From contig JAHJDP010000019.1 in assembly GCA_018831195.1 (NCBI GenBank), forward strand, positions 22,782 to 86,781: 64,000 nt of DNA, written 5' to 3'. Positions 1 to 8,465 of this stretch are shown here, piece after piece. The position numbers were made by a program, and so were the translations under genes. How positions within the stretch are numbered: the first letter of the stretch is position 1; every line of letters starts with the position of its first letter. The notes beneath the pieces are model-generated. The model saw nothing but the letters and a program-made list of their open reading frames with translations, did not search any database and was not told the origin of the DNA. The stretch comes from Candidatus Eisenbacteria bacterium (lineage in GTDB: Bacteria > Eisenbacteria > RBG-16-71-46 > CAIMUX01 > JAHJDP01).

Positions 1-2
1 TG

Positions 3-326
3 CACGCCACCGGAGGCGCGGATTGGGACTATGCGAGGGAATTGGCCGCGGTTGAAGGGACTTTTGAAGCGTACAGCAAGGGCTCGATCACGATGACCAT
101 TCAGGATGGTTTCGACATTGTGGAGGGGTCGAAAAGCGGCGACTATTGGATTGAGAATCTGACCGTCAGACTCGAATTTGATATTGATGGCCCCGGCGGT
201 GAGGAGCCTTTCTTCGCCACCAAGCGAGGCCTGCAGATGGGCGTCCGGCTCATCCAGAGCCCGGAACCGCATCTTGTGATCTTTGAATGCCGTGAGCCGG
301 AGGGCGCCACGAGTTTCAGCCGCTGA
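3..326 (+). CDS. 3' end of an unknown gene, cut by the window edge
   Basis: The reading frame is open from base 3 to a TGA at 324-326 and enters from the left edge, so this is the C-terminal 107 residues of a longer protein. It is Gly/Asp/Glu-rich with alternating hydrophobic residues, which suggests beta structure (for example the segment around RLEFDIDGPGG). A TTG at 42 could act as a start but has no ribosome binding site, so I read the frame through from upstream. I recognise no family. The next gene, a decayed lipoprotein, begins about 70 bases downstream on the same strand. Confidence 0.5.
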   Translation, partial: HATGGADWDYARELAAVEGTFEAYSKGSITMTIQDGFDIVEGSKSGDYWIENLTVRLEFDIDGPGGEEPFFATKRGLQMGVRLIQSPEPHLVIFECREPEGATSFSR

Positions 327-396
327 TCGGCACGGCGCAGAGTATAGCTTGCCGGAGGGCGCCCGCAGCAGGTTTTATGGAATGGAGACCGCGCCC

Positions 397-1073
397 ATGA
401 GATAGAGATTGGGATTCCTTGCATTCGCGCTTCTTGTCCTTTTTTCTTGTTCAAGAGAAGTCGAACAAAGTGATTCAATCGTCGGAGTGGCCCCAATGGG
501 AGCCACTCCGACGATTGATGGGATATTTCAGGATGGCGAGTGGGCCGACGCCAACACCATCGTCCTGGATAGCACAAAAACAATCCATCTGAAGCATGAC
601 AAAGAAAATCTCTACATCGCTCTCGATGGGGATGGCGGCAACATCTATGTCCTGAAGGATGATCTTATTACAATCCTCCATGCTTCATTTTCCCTGGGTT
701 GGGCCGAATACTCGAAACGGAATGGCACTTCATGGGATTGTCAAAGGGAGTACAACTGGGAGTTGTATAAACTTCAGGAGAAGACAGAGGCTGAGATCAG
801 CGGAGGGATGAACCGATATCTCACGAATAAGGGATGGGTTGCCAGCTTGATCCCGATGGGAAACCCGGCTCAGACCGAATACGCGATCTCGTTTGAGTGG
901 CTGGGTCTCTCCAGCCGGATAGAATCAGTAAAAAAGATGAAGACACCCAGAATCCTCATTTCTTCAATACAAAATATCCCTCCTGCAGAACGCCGGGGCC
1001 GGGATATTGTCCGGAGGTGATCGAACTGGATCCCGCCGATTGGGGGGAAATCCTGATCAAGGCCGGTGACTGA
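397..1073 (+). pseudogene. CBM9/DOMON-like lipoprotein, disrupted by a stop and a frameshift
   Basis: An ATG at 397, preceded by GGAG, is followed at codon 3 by TAG and then by a perfect lipoprotein signal peptide (RLGFLAFALLVLFSCS). A single change of TAG to AAG would give MRKRLGF. The mature part starts with the pattern TPTIDGIFQDGEWADA, typical of CBM9-like sugar-binding or DOMON-like domains (IDG...W..A). Near 991-1001 the frame shifts: the frame ending at 1020 becomes low-quality, while the next frame continues as PGYCPEVIELDPADWGEI and stops at 1071-1073. A family-like W-P-G-Y join would be restored by one inserted base. Two independent lesions suggest a pseudogene. Assembly error is the alternative. 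If translated from TTG 409, a 203-residue shortened protein is possible. Confidence 0.6.
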
Positions 1074-2019
1074 GAGAACAAAAATAGGGACGCTGCGCAT
1101 CCTCGAAGAGGAGAGATCCCTCTTAGCGACCGGGTGGCGGCGAGGCATACGGACAGCAGCGACTCTCTTCATCGGAATCCCGCTCCCATCCGGCGGAGAA
1201 CGCCATTTCTTCACTCGGCCAGCGCGAACTTGCCGAGTTCCATCCTTCTCTGTGGACGCTACACCCCCACTATGCCTATTGGCCCACGATGGAGCGCTGC
1301 TTGTTTACCGGGTGAACCGGCTTAAGGGTTCCTAATTCACCCATAAAAATGGAAGGCCGAATACTCTCACCCAGGAACAGAATTACCGGCGGCGATGTCT
1401 GAAGGGAAGGAACAGAAAAGCGGCAACTCAAAACAACGCCCACGAATTGCACAAACCCTCGCCCTTGATTGGCGTTGACGGATGCGGAAGGCGCAATTGA
1501 TTGCGAGCAATCCGGAACCCGAACGGTTCGGCGATGCCATTCAATCGCGCACGGAGTACAAAACTGAACGATTGCTGGATGTGCATCTCGTGACCGACGA
1601 GGATATTGCGAATCAAACGTGCTATGCCGGGAAGATCGGCGCAGCATCGTTTCAGCGCTCGTGTTACCTCTTGGCAGAAATCGGGCCGTTAACTTCATTT
1701 CTTGAGATTCATCCGGTTTCTTTCTGCATTTAAATGAGATGAGCGGTTTATATCCCGCTAAAATGCGGAGATAATCGAATTCCTGATTGCGGTACTCAGC
1801 CTTGACTACTCTATTTTAAGCCTCTATTATAGAAAAGTTGTGCACAATTAAATGTGCGCCTATTGCGAGGGTATGCACATCCAGGAGCAGAAGGTTGGTA
1901 GCGGAAGAAGTCCACTCACCAACAGCTTGCATGCCATCCCCAGCCTGGTATGCCCTCGATTCATCAAGATTTATTAAATGGCATGTTGGCGAACGCAATC
2001 TCACCGGAATGGAGGAATT
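1074..2019 (+). other. about 950 bases without a convincing gene
   Basis: Only short open frames occur here. The longest plausible one is at 1482-1733 (83 residues), with no good ribosome binding site and no recognisable family. Base composition becomes AT-richer towards 1730-1990. The stretch follows a decayed gene, so it may be eroded coding sequence. I see no tRNA, hairpin terminator or repeat array in it. Confidence 0.4.
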
Positions 2020-2511
2020 ATGCCTTCCGAAAACAGGCGTACAGCTGTCGAAAGCGCTCTCCGCCTTTATGATATCAAAACCACTGATGACTTTCCTCCC
2101 TGGCTGACTTTCGAGTCACTTGTGCAGTTTCTTCACGAGAACATGAGACCATACGAAGATAAACCCCGCGATATCGCAAAGGCCCTGGAATACGCCCTTT
2201 CGGCGGCGGAGGGGAAAGGCGGCTTCATTCTCGTTGCTGCGAGGGATTCAGAGATGGTGGGCGCTATTGTGATTTTGAAGACGGGCATGTCGGGCTATAT
2301 CCCGGAAAATCTGCTTGTTTTTGTTGGTGTCCAACCTTCAGAGCGGGGTCATGGAATCGGTGGAAGGCTCGTAAACGAAGCGCTTGATCGTTGCGAGGGA
2401 AGTATGAAGCTTCATGTCGAGTATGACAATCCGGCGAAACGGCTTTATGAACGAATCGGCTTCACAACCAAATATGCGGAGATGCGCTGCTCCAGAGAGG
2501 AGCGAATATGA
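2020..2511 (+). CDS. GNAT-family N-acetyltransferase
   Basis: A 163-residue Gcn5-related acetyltransferase. The start ATG at 2020 follows GGAGGAATT, so it is preferred over the in-frame upstream start at 1978. The acetyl-CoA binding motif A is visible as VQPSERGHGIGGRLVNEAL (R-G-x-G-I-G) around residues 105-125, and motif B as NPAKRLYERIGF near residue 145. The N-terminal part (about 90 residues) does not look like a second GNAT domain. The stop overlaps the ATG of the following racemase by 4 bases, so the two are translationally coupled. The acceptor is unknown. The context suggests an amino acid or amino-acid-derived amine, which is inference. Confidence 0.85.
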   Translation: MPSENRRTAVESALRLYDIKTTDDFPPWLTFESLVQFLHENMRPYEDKPRDIAKALEYALSAAEGKGGFILVAARDSEMVGAIVILKTGMSGYIPENLLVFVGVQPSERGHGIGGRLVNEALDRCEGSMKLHVEYDNPAKRLYERIGFTTKYAEMRCSREERI

Positions 2512-3680
2512 CCCGTGTGGTAATCAATCTTAGGGCCCTGCGACATAACCTCAACACGGTAGACAAGTGGATGCAGGGCAGCGGCGCTCAGTGGACCCTG
2601 GTGACCAAAGTCCTCTGCGGACATGAGGCCACGTTGCGAGCCCTGCATAATACTGGTGTACAATCAATGGGCGAGTCACGCCTCGAAAACCTGCGCGCTA
2701 TTCGCTCTATTGCGCCCGAGGTGGAGACATGGTATCTACGCGTACCGGCCCTGGCGTCGATTTCCGATGTGATCGATTTGGCGACGGTGACACTGAACAC
2801 GGAAGATGAAACGATTCATGCCCTCAATGAGGAGGCGAAGCGGCGAGGCAGGATTCATCGAATCATTATCATGATCGAGCTTGGTGACCTAAGAGAGGGA
2901 ATTCTACCGGGGTCGCTTATAAATTTCTACAACCATATTTTTCAACTGGACCATATAGATGTTCTTGGCATAGGAGCCAATCTGGGGTGCCTGGCCGGCG
3001 CCGTACCGAATGTCGACCAGTATATGCAGCTTATCATGTACCGCGAATTATTAGAGTTGAAGTTCGGACAGAAACTGCCCTTCATTTCAGCGGGGACAAG
3101 CGCGACATTGCCGCTTGTGCTCGACGGCCAGCTGCCGGAGGCCGTCAATCATTTCCGGATTGGCGAGGCGGTTTTCCTCGGTACAGACCTGGTTAATGGA
3201 GGATTGCTGCCCGAGCTGCGTAACGATGTCTTTACGCTGGAAGCGGAAATAACCGAAATCAAGAGGAAAAGTCTATTTTCGGATGTCGAAACAGCCGAAA
3301 TCGGACCCTTTAAGAAAGAATATGCCGAGGAGTTCAGGCCGGGGCAGCGCGGATATCGCGCCTTGGTTAACGTGGGCGAGCTGGACACAGAAGTCAGCGG
3401 GCTCATACCTGAGAATCCGAATTTTCACATTGCCGGCGCCAGCAGTGATGTTTCGGTTGTCAACGTCGGTGACAGCCCCGGAGGGCTTTCGGTGGGTGAT
3501 GTTATGTGCTTCCGAATGACCTACTCGGCCCTGGTGCGCATTATGGCCAATAAATATGTTGATGTTGATGTCGAGCCGTCGCTCAAGGAGTACATCGCTC
3601 TGCAGGACGATGAGCCGGAGATACCGATACTCCCGGTTCTCGATTGCTCTGAAACTATCAATGAACCGGGCCCCAAATGA
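2508..3680 (+). CDS. alanine/ornithine racemase family PLP enzyme
   Basis: A 390-residue protein of the alanine racemase N-terminal (TIM-barrel) fold, resembling the ornithine racemase (Orr)/YhfX group rather than biosynthetic Alr. The likely PLP lysine is Lys34 in TLVTKVLCGH. ESRLENLRAI and IELGDLREGI (around residue 125-130) match the signature blocks I recall for the alanine/ornithine racemase family. NHFRIGEAVFLGTD, near residue 220, is the phosphate-side segment. Family members interconvert L- and D-ornithine or related amino acids in the cytosol. The substrate cannot be read from sequence. ATG overlaps the GNAT stop (ATGA). An M20 amidohydrolase and a second racemase follow on the same strand. 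Confidence 0.85.
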   Translation: MTRVVINLRALRHNLNTVDKWMQGSGAQWTLVTKVLCGHEATLRALHNTGVQSMGESRLENLRAIRSIAPEVETWYLRVPALASISDVIDLATVTLNTEDETIHALNEEAKRRGRIHRIIIMIELGDLREGILPGSLINFYNHIFQLDHIDVLGIGANLGCLAGAVPNVDQYMQLIMYRELLELKFGQKLPFISAGTSATLPLVLDGQLPEAVNHFRIGEAVFLGTDLVNGGLLPELRNDVFTLEAEITEIKRKSLFSDVETAEIGPFKKEYAEEFRPGQRGYRALVNVGELDTEVSGLIPENPNFHIAGASSDVSVVNVGDSPGGLSVGDVMCFRMTYSALVRIMANKYVDVDVEPSLKEYIALQDDEPEIPILPVLDCSETINEPGPK

Positions 3681-3756
3681 GAGGAGACTTCATCGAGTGA
3701 ATCCGTCAATGAGTAAAATCCTCATTAAGCGAAGCTGATGATGAGTGAATGCCATC

Positions 3757-4890
3757 ATGAGTGATAACGACCTGATTAAGCTGCGCCAAGAGCTCCACCG
3801 GCGCGCCGAAACCGCACACGAAGAACACAGGACGGCGTCATTCATAACAGAAACTCTTTTGCGGACAAAGCCTGCAATCTTGCACGGGAAAGTGGGCGGC
3901 CGCGGCATTGCGGCCGAGTACCACAGTGCCTCTCGCGGTCCCACAGTGCTTCTGCGCTGTGAACTGGATGCACTTCCCATTCCTGAACAGGCAAGTATTC
4001 CCTATTCATCGCAAAACCCGGGAGTCTCACATAAATGCGGGCACGACGGCCATATGGCCGCTATGGTGGGGCTGGCCAATCGGCTCGGAGCGGCGTCCCC
4101 GGCCTGCGGCCGGGTCATCCTTCTTTTCCAACCGGCGGAAGAGACAGGCGAAGGAGCGCATTTAGTATTGGATGATCCAGTTTTAAAAAAACTGCAGCCG
4201 GATTGGGTTTTCGCCTTTCACAATCTGCCTGGATATGATCTGGGAAAAGTGATTATCCGCCCGGGGACTTTTGCCTATGGTTCGCGGGGTCTTGCCATAA
4301 CATTGACCGGAGCCACAGCGCATGCCGCCGAGCCGGAGGCCGGGCGGAGTCCGGCTCTGGCTATGGCACAGATTATCGAGGGGCTCAGCGCCCTTTCCGG
4401 CGCACAGACAGGTCCCGGCGAGCCGGCACTTGCAACGGTTATACATGCCCGGCTCGGTGTAGAGGCTTTCGGCACCACTCCTGGTGAAGGGGTCGTGATG
4501 GTGACTCTACGCGGAGCTTTAGAAGAGGATATTGACCGGCTTGAAAGGACATGCCGAGACCTTGCACTAAGAATCGCGAAGGCGGAAGGATTGGATATCG
4601 ATATTGAGAAGCGCGAGCCCTTCCCGGCTACGGTCAATGATTCGGAAGCGGTTCAGATTGTGCGGAATGCCGCCTTGGCCGCCGGGCTGGAGGTCATTGA
4701 GTTGCCGCATCCCTTCAGGTGGTCCGAGGACTTTGGGCATTTCACGAAATTACACCGCGGTGCTCTGTTTGGTTTGGGTGCGGGGCCGGATCATCCGTCC
4801 CTGCATCACCCGGACTATGACTTTCCGGATAAGATTTTAGGCCCTGCCGTCGCAGTGCTGGGTGGGATTGTCGATCGAATTTGCGGCTAA
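3757..4890 (+). CDS. M20D-family amidohydrolase (N-acyl amino acid deacylase type)
   Basis: A 377-residue metal-dependent amidohydrolase of the M20D/hippurate hydrolase-IAA-amino acid hydrolase type. Metal and catalytic motifs are complete: HKCGHDGHMA (Cys and His ligands), PAEETGEGA (Glu pair), the dimerisation-domain His in ATAHAAEPEAG, and the C-terminal His in LHHPDYDF. These enzymes remove N-acyl groups from amino acids. The start is uncertain: ATG 3757 is used here, and GTG 3745 is also in frame. Neither has a strong Shine-Dalgarno. It lies between two PLP racemases, so an acylated D- or L-amino acid substrate is a reasonable inference. Confidence 0.85.
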   Translation: MSDNDLIKLRQELHRRAETAHEEHRTASFITETLLRTKPAILHGKVGGRGIAAEYHSASRGPTVLLRCELDALPIPEQASIPYSSQNPGVSHKCGHDGHMAAMVGLANRLGAASPACGRVILLFQPAEETGEGAHLVLDDPVLKKLQPDWVFAFHNLPGYDLGKVIIRPGTFAYGSRGLAITLTGATAHAAEPEAGRSPALAMAQIIEGLSALSGAQTGPGEPALATVIHARLGVEAFGTTPGEGVVMVTLRGALEEDIDRLERTCRDLALRIAKAEGLDIDIEKREPFPATVNDSEAVQIVRNAALAAGLEVIELPHPFRWSEDFGHFTKLHRGALFGLGAGPDHPSLHHPDYDFPDKILGPAVAVLGGIVDRICG

Positions 4891-4924
4891 AGGCTTTGGA
4901 TTTAAGACAGGAAGATGAGGTACG

Positions 4925-6091
4925 ATGCATTACTCCTCATATGTGGAAATCAGCCGATCAAGTTACAACCGCAATGTAAAATTTCTGCGGAAACTTTTGG
5001 GCCCCGGCGTGCGCTTCAGCTCCGTCATCAAGGGAAATGCGTATGGCCATGATATTGCCACCTTCCTGCCTTTGGCGGAGACATGCGGCGTCGATCACTT
5101 CTCGGTTTTCAGCGCGGAGGAAGCACTGGTGGCCGATCAATGCCGTGGGGAGAAGACCGAACTGCTCATCCTTGGATACATTGACAATGCCGAGCTGGAA
5201 TGGGCGATTGACCGTCGGATAGCTTTCTATGTGCCGGATTTCAACCGCTTGAAGGCTGCCGAAGCAGCGGCGCGCAAAGTCAACAAACCCGCGCGTATTC
5301 ACCTGGAGCTGGAAACCGGGATGAACCGCACCGGGATGGAGGGCGAAGAACTCGAGCGCGCCGCCGGCTTCTGCTTGTCGAATCCTGGATGTCTTCTTGT
5401 TGAGGGAATCTGCACACATTTGGCAGGCGCCGAGAGTGTTGCCAATTATCTGCGAATCCAGACGCAATTCGAAGTCTTTAATGAACTCTGCCGGGATCTT
5501 GCGGCGCGCGGCCTGAAGGGGGTCATACGGCATGTCGCCTGCTCGGCCGCCGCTCTGAATTACCCGGAAACCCGGCTCGATTTGGCGCGCATCGGTATCG
5601 CGCAGTACGGCTACTGGCCCAATCAGGAAACCCACATGAAGTATAGGATACTAGCCGAAGGGGAGGGGCGGATTTCGAAGCGCGGTCCTTTATGGGGTAT
5701 CCTTCGCTGGTGTACCCGCATCATGAGCCTCAAAGATGTCAAGCGCGGCGACTTCGTTGGTTACGGAAATGCCTACCAGGCCATGCGCGATCTCCGGATC
5801 GCGGCGATTCCGGTCGGCTATTACCATGGATTTGCCCGCAATCTCAGCAATCTGGGGAATGTGCTGGTCCGCGGCCGCATTGCGCCGGTCATCGGCTATG
5901 TCAACATGAACATGATGATGATCGATGTTACCGATTGTCCCGGCGTCGAGAAGGACGACGAGGTGGTCCTTATCGGCCGGCAAAACCGGCATCATATCAC
6001 CGTGCGCTCCTTCAGCGATCTCTCTAATTACGTTAACTATGAAATCCTTGTGAGAATTCCAGCCACGATTCCACGCGTTGTAGTGGATTAA
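4925..6091 (+). CDS. alr: alanine racemase family protein
   Basis: A 388-residue two-domain fold-type III PLP racemase. The PLP lysine is Lys36 in SVIKGNAYGHD, the catalytic tyrosine of the second domain sits in FVGYGNAYQA, and NMNMMMIDVTD aligns with the substrate-binding Met/Asp block (usually C-M-D). HLELETGMNRTGM is the usual TGMxRxG motif. Family role: L-alanine to D-alanine for peptidoglycan. The enzyme is divergent at the third block, and the neighbourhood contains a second racemase, so another substrate is possible. ATG 4925 follows GGAAGATGAGGTACG. It is the last gene of the cluster and converges on the symporter gene. Confidence 0.85.
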   Translation: MHYSSYVEISRSSYNRNVKFLRKLLGPGVRFSSVIKGNAYGHDIATFLPLAETCGVDHFSVFSAEEALVADQCRGEKTELLILGYIDNAELEWAIDRRIAFYVPDFNRLKAAEAAARKVNKPARIHLELETGMNRTGMEGEELERAAGFCLSNPGCLLVEGICTHLAGAESVANYLRIQTQFEVFNELCRDLAARGLKGVIRHVACSAAALNYPETRLDLARIGIAQYGYWPNQETHMKYRILAEGEGRISKRGPLWGILRWCTRIMSLKDVKRGDFVGYGNAYQAMRDLRIAAIPVGYYHGFARNLSNLGNVLVRGRIAPVIGYVNMNMMMIDVTDCPGVEKDDEVVLIGRQNRHHITVRSFSDLSNYVNYEILVRIPATIPRVVVD

Positions 6092-6174
6092 GCGCCGATT
6101 CGATTGGCGGATGGGCGCTGTGGCGGAACGGTCCTGGACACGCCTCCTTCACGCTATGCGGCCATGGGGCGGAG

Positions 6175-8031
6175 TCAGATATCTTCCCGGCGAATCCGCG
6201 AAACGGCCAATAGAATCAAGTAGGCGATACAGGAAACGGCGACGCCGAAAACGGCGGGATCGAAATTCTCCATGAAATTCATGGCATTGTCTGAAATAGG
6301 AAACCATCCGAATTTATTTTGAAGAAAAAGCACCGCGCGATATAGCAGGGTCAAGCCGGTCGCCGCAAGCATGGTGATCATGATATTGCGCGTCAGATGG
6401 CGGGAGCGCTTCTTATAAACCACTCCGACGACGACCGGCAGAATGATCGCCGGCGCCCAGACATGGTAGGTGAACAGCAGCAGTCCAATGATATCCGACC
6501 AGAGAATCGCGACCAGAATCGCGGTCAGACCTAAAACCGCCGTGCAGATCCTCGCCAGCCGCAGCATCCGCCCATCACCCTGGTCCTTCCAGCCGAGTTG
6601 ATGTTCGAAGAGATCTTTTACAAAAATCGCCGTGGCTGAATTAAGCGCCGAATCGGCCGAGGACATGACAGCCATCAGAAGGGCGCCGATCATCAATCCG
6701 CCAATGACCGGGTTGTGCAGTTGTTCGACAACCATGGGGAGCGCCTGCTGCGGGTCGATATCGGGGAAATGAATCCGCGCATACAGGGCGATGAAAAACA
6801 GGATCACAGGAAAAGTTATGGCCAGAAAAAACCCTACCCCAGCGATGCCCAAACGCGTTTCCTTGATATTCCGCCCCACGCAATAGCGGGTCGCATATCC
6901 CGGCGCGAAGGTTTCACCGAGAAGGAATGCAAGGAAGGTCGTGAGTAGAAAAAGCCAGCCCTTGCCCCCTTCAACTTTGAAAAAAACGCCGGGAATCATC
7001 CGGTTGCGCGTGATCTCGGTGGGAAAAGCATCCTGTAGCAGGGAGAGGTTGCGCCGGCGCAAGGTGCGCCCGGACGCTCCCTCGCTGAGCAACTCGCGGG
7101 TCTGCGGTGTCAGTCGGACACCGGCGAAGGCCTCGGGTGAATAGAGCAACGGGTCATCGAGCAGGCCGTTGAGGCCGGCGACAAGTTCCCCGGCCGGGGC
7201 CGCCTCGCCGGTTGCGGCACTGTCCGCTGTCTCTGCTGCGCGGACTTCATCCGCTGTTGAACTGGATGCTGCCAGCTTATCCTGCAAATAAACAGCCAGG
7301 GAATCGCCGTCATCCTGAAGTTTCGCGGACAACGATACGGGGTTCACGATGTCGACGGCGCTGAAGCGCGACGGAACGAATTTGCCGGTCTCCGCATTAT
7401 ACGAGTCGGCGATGTCGGGAATGCAGAACCCGAGCGTAATTACAAATCCCAAAAAGAGCACGATGAATTGATAAACATCGGTGTGAATGACGGCCAGCAG
7501 CCCGCCCGCCGTGCTGTAGGTTACGACCATGATCCCGGAAATGAAGATCGCCCAGCGCAGGGCATAGGCCATGTCGGCGACGCCCGGCATGATCGCTGCA
7601 AGCACCGAACCGAAAGCGGCCATTTGGGCGGCGACGATGAAGACCGAGAAGAGCAGCGACAGGATTAGAACGAGGAAGCGCGGCCCCTCGCCGTATCGAT
7701 GTCCGAAATAACCGGCGACGGTGTAGAGCTCCGCCCGTCTGAATTGCGGCGCGACGACGAGTCCGGAGAAGATGAAGTGCAGGTACCCGCCCATGGAGAC
7801 GAGAAGCATCAGGATGCCCCATTCGTAGGTCTTGCCGATGGCGCCGATCGAGTAGCCTCCGCCGATGACGGTGGCGCCCATCGTGGCGAACAGCAGGAAC
7901 CACGGCACGTTGCGCCCGGCGACCAGGAAATCGTCGGTCGTGCCGACCTTGCGGACTTTGAGGACGCCTTTGATGAAGACGAACAGCATGTAAGAAATGA
8001 CGATGCCCCAAAGGATCAGACGGTCTGTCAT
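6175..8031 (-). CDS. sodium:solute symporter (SSS/SLC5 family)
   Basis: A 618-residue inner-membrane transporter with about 13 hydrophobic segments. The family signature appears as SSADSALNSATAIFVKDLF, and the first helices carry VGTTDDFLVAGRNVP and GATVIGGGYSIGA, typical of Na+-coupled SSS carriers. The substrate is not deducible; by position near the racemase cluster an amino acid or organic acid is possible. Odd feature: about 145 hydrophilic residues (roughly 205-352), Ala/Asp/Glu-rich, sit between helices around TM6 and TM7 where the family normally has a short loop. Start ATG 8031 follows GAGGGCTGC. A promoter-like motif lies in repeat copy A about 270 bases upstream. Confidence 0.9.
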   Translation of the reverse strand: MTDRLILWGIVISYMLFVFIKGVLKVRKVGTTDDFLVAGRNVPWFLLFATMGATVIGGGYSIGAIGKTYEWGILMLLVSMGGYLHFIFSGLVVAPQFRRAELYTVAGYFGHRYGEGPRFLVLILSLLFSVFIVAAQMAAFGSVLAAIMPGVADMAYALRWAIFISGIMVVTYSTAGGLLAVIHTDVYQFIVLFLGFVITLGFCIPDIADSYNAETGKFVPSRFSAVDIVNPVSLSAKLQDDGDSLAVYLQDKLAASSSTADEVRAAETADSAATGEAAPAGELVAGLNGLLDDPLLYSPEAFAGVRLTPQTRELLSEGASGRTLRRRNLSLLQDAFPTEITRNRMIPGVFFKVEGGKGWLFLLTTFLAFLLGETFAPGYATRYCVGRNIKETRLGIAGVGFFLAITFPVILFFIALYARIHFPDIDPQQALPMVVEQLHNPVIGGLMIGALLMAVMSSADSALNSATAIFVKDLFEHQLGWKDQGDGRMLRLARICTAVLGLTAILVAILWSDIIGLLLFTYHVWAPAIILPVVVGVVYKKRSRHLTRNIMITMLAATGLTLLYRAVLFLQNKFGWFPISDNAMNFMENFDPAVFGVAVSCIAYLILLAVSRIRREDI

Positions 8032-8274
8032 GCAGCCCTCCTCTCAAGCCGGATGCGGATGGTGCGGAATCTGACCGATAAATTGCAGGACAAAGGCCAG
8101 AAAAGCCGGAGTGCGGTCAACAGATCTCGACTTTTCCATACTGAGGGATATCGGTGGATGGCTCAAGACGCAAGGAGGGCGCAGGTCCGGTTCTCAATGC
8201 CTTACATATTGTCGCGATGATATCTAATAGCAGTGAGCTCGAGGTTTTCAATGGATGTATTCTATTAATTCGCT

Positions 8275-8413
8275 AAAATCCACCGAGATTTTCGCAGGGA
8301 AGCTAACACATTGGGGGACAAAAAACAAGAAGTCCTTTCTCGCTCATGCGCATATACACGTGGTATTGCCTTGTTGGCGCGTTTACCGTAATGGGATTCA
8401 GTAGACCGAACGC
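8275..8413 (-). repeat. copy A of a ~140-bp direct repeat, upstream of the symporter gene
   Basis: This stretch matches 11675-11814 in the same orientation with scattered substitutions. The core TTCGCAGGGAAGCTAACACA and the following TTGGGGGACAAAAAACAA are identical in both copies. On the minus strand each copy lies upstream of a minus-strand gene, and each contains the same promoter-like motif. No terminal inverted repeats or ORF of a mobile element are visible. The rest of the 8032-8465 gap holds nothing else that I recognise. Confidence 0.85.
8300..8328 (-). promoter_or_regulatory. putative promoter in repeat copy A
   Basis: On the minus strand TTGTTT (8323-8328) is separated by 17 bases from TAGCTT (8300-8305), the latter preceded by TG one base upstream (TGT-TAGCTT), an extended -10 arrangement. 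It would start a transcript with a ~260-base leader into the symporter gene. The match to the sigma-70 consensus is moderate. The support comes from conservation in copy B and a similar motif at 19829-19856. Confidence 0.4.
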
Positions 8414-8465
8414 GCTGACAGCCACTCGGTTGCCGGTGGACGCTCCGCCAATCTCCGACGCCGGA

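Noticed and set aside
1482..1733. 83-codon plus-strand frame in the gene-poor left region
   Set aside because: No good ribosome binding site, no recognisable family and no supporting context. Could be a gene fragment, but not supportable.
4958..5635. 225-residue minus-strand open frame inside the alanine racemase gene
   Set aside because: Fully antisense to a gene with intact catalytic motifs, and without recognisable features.
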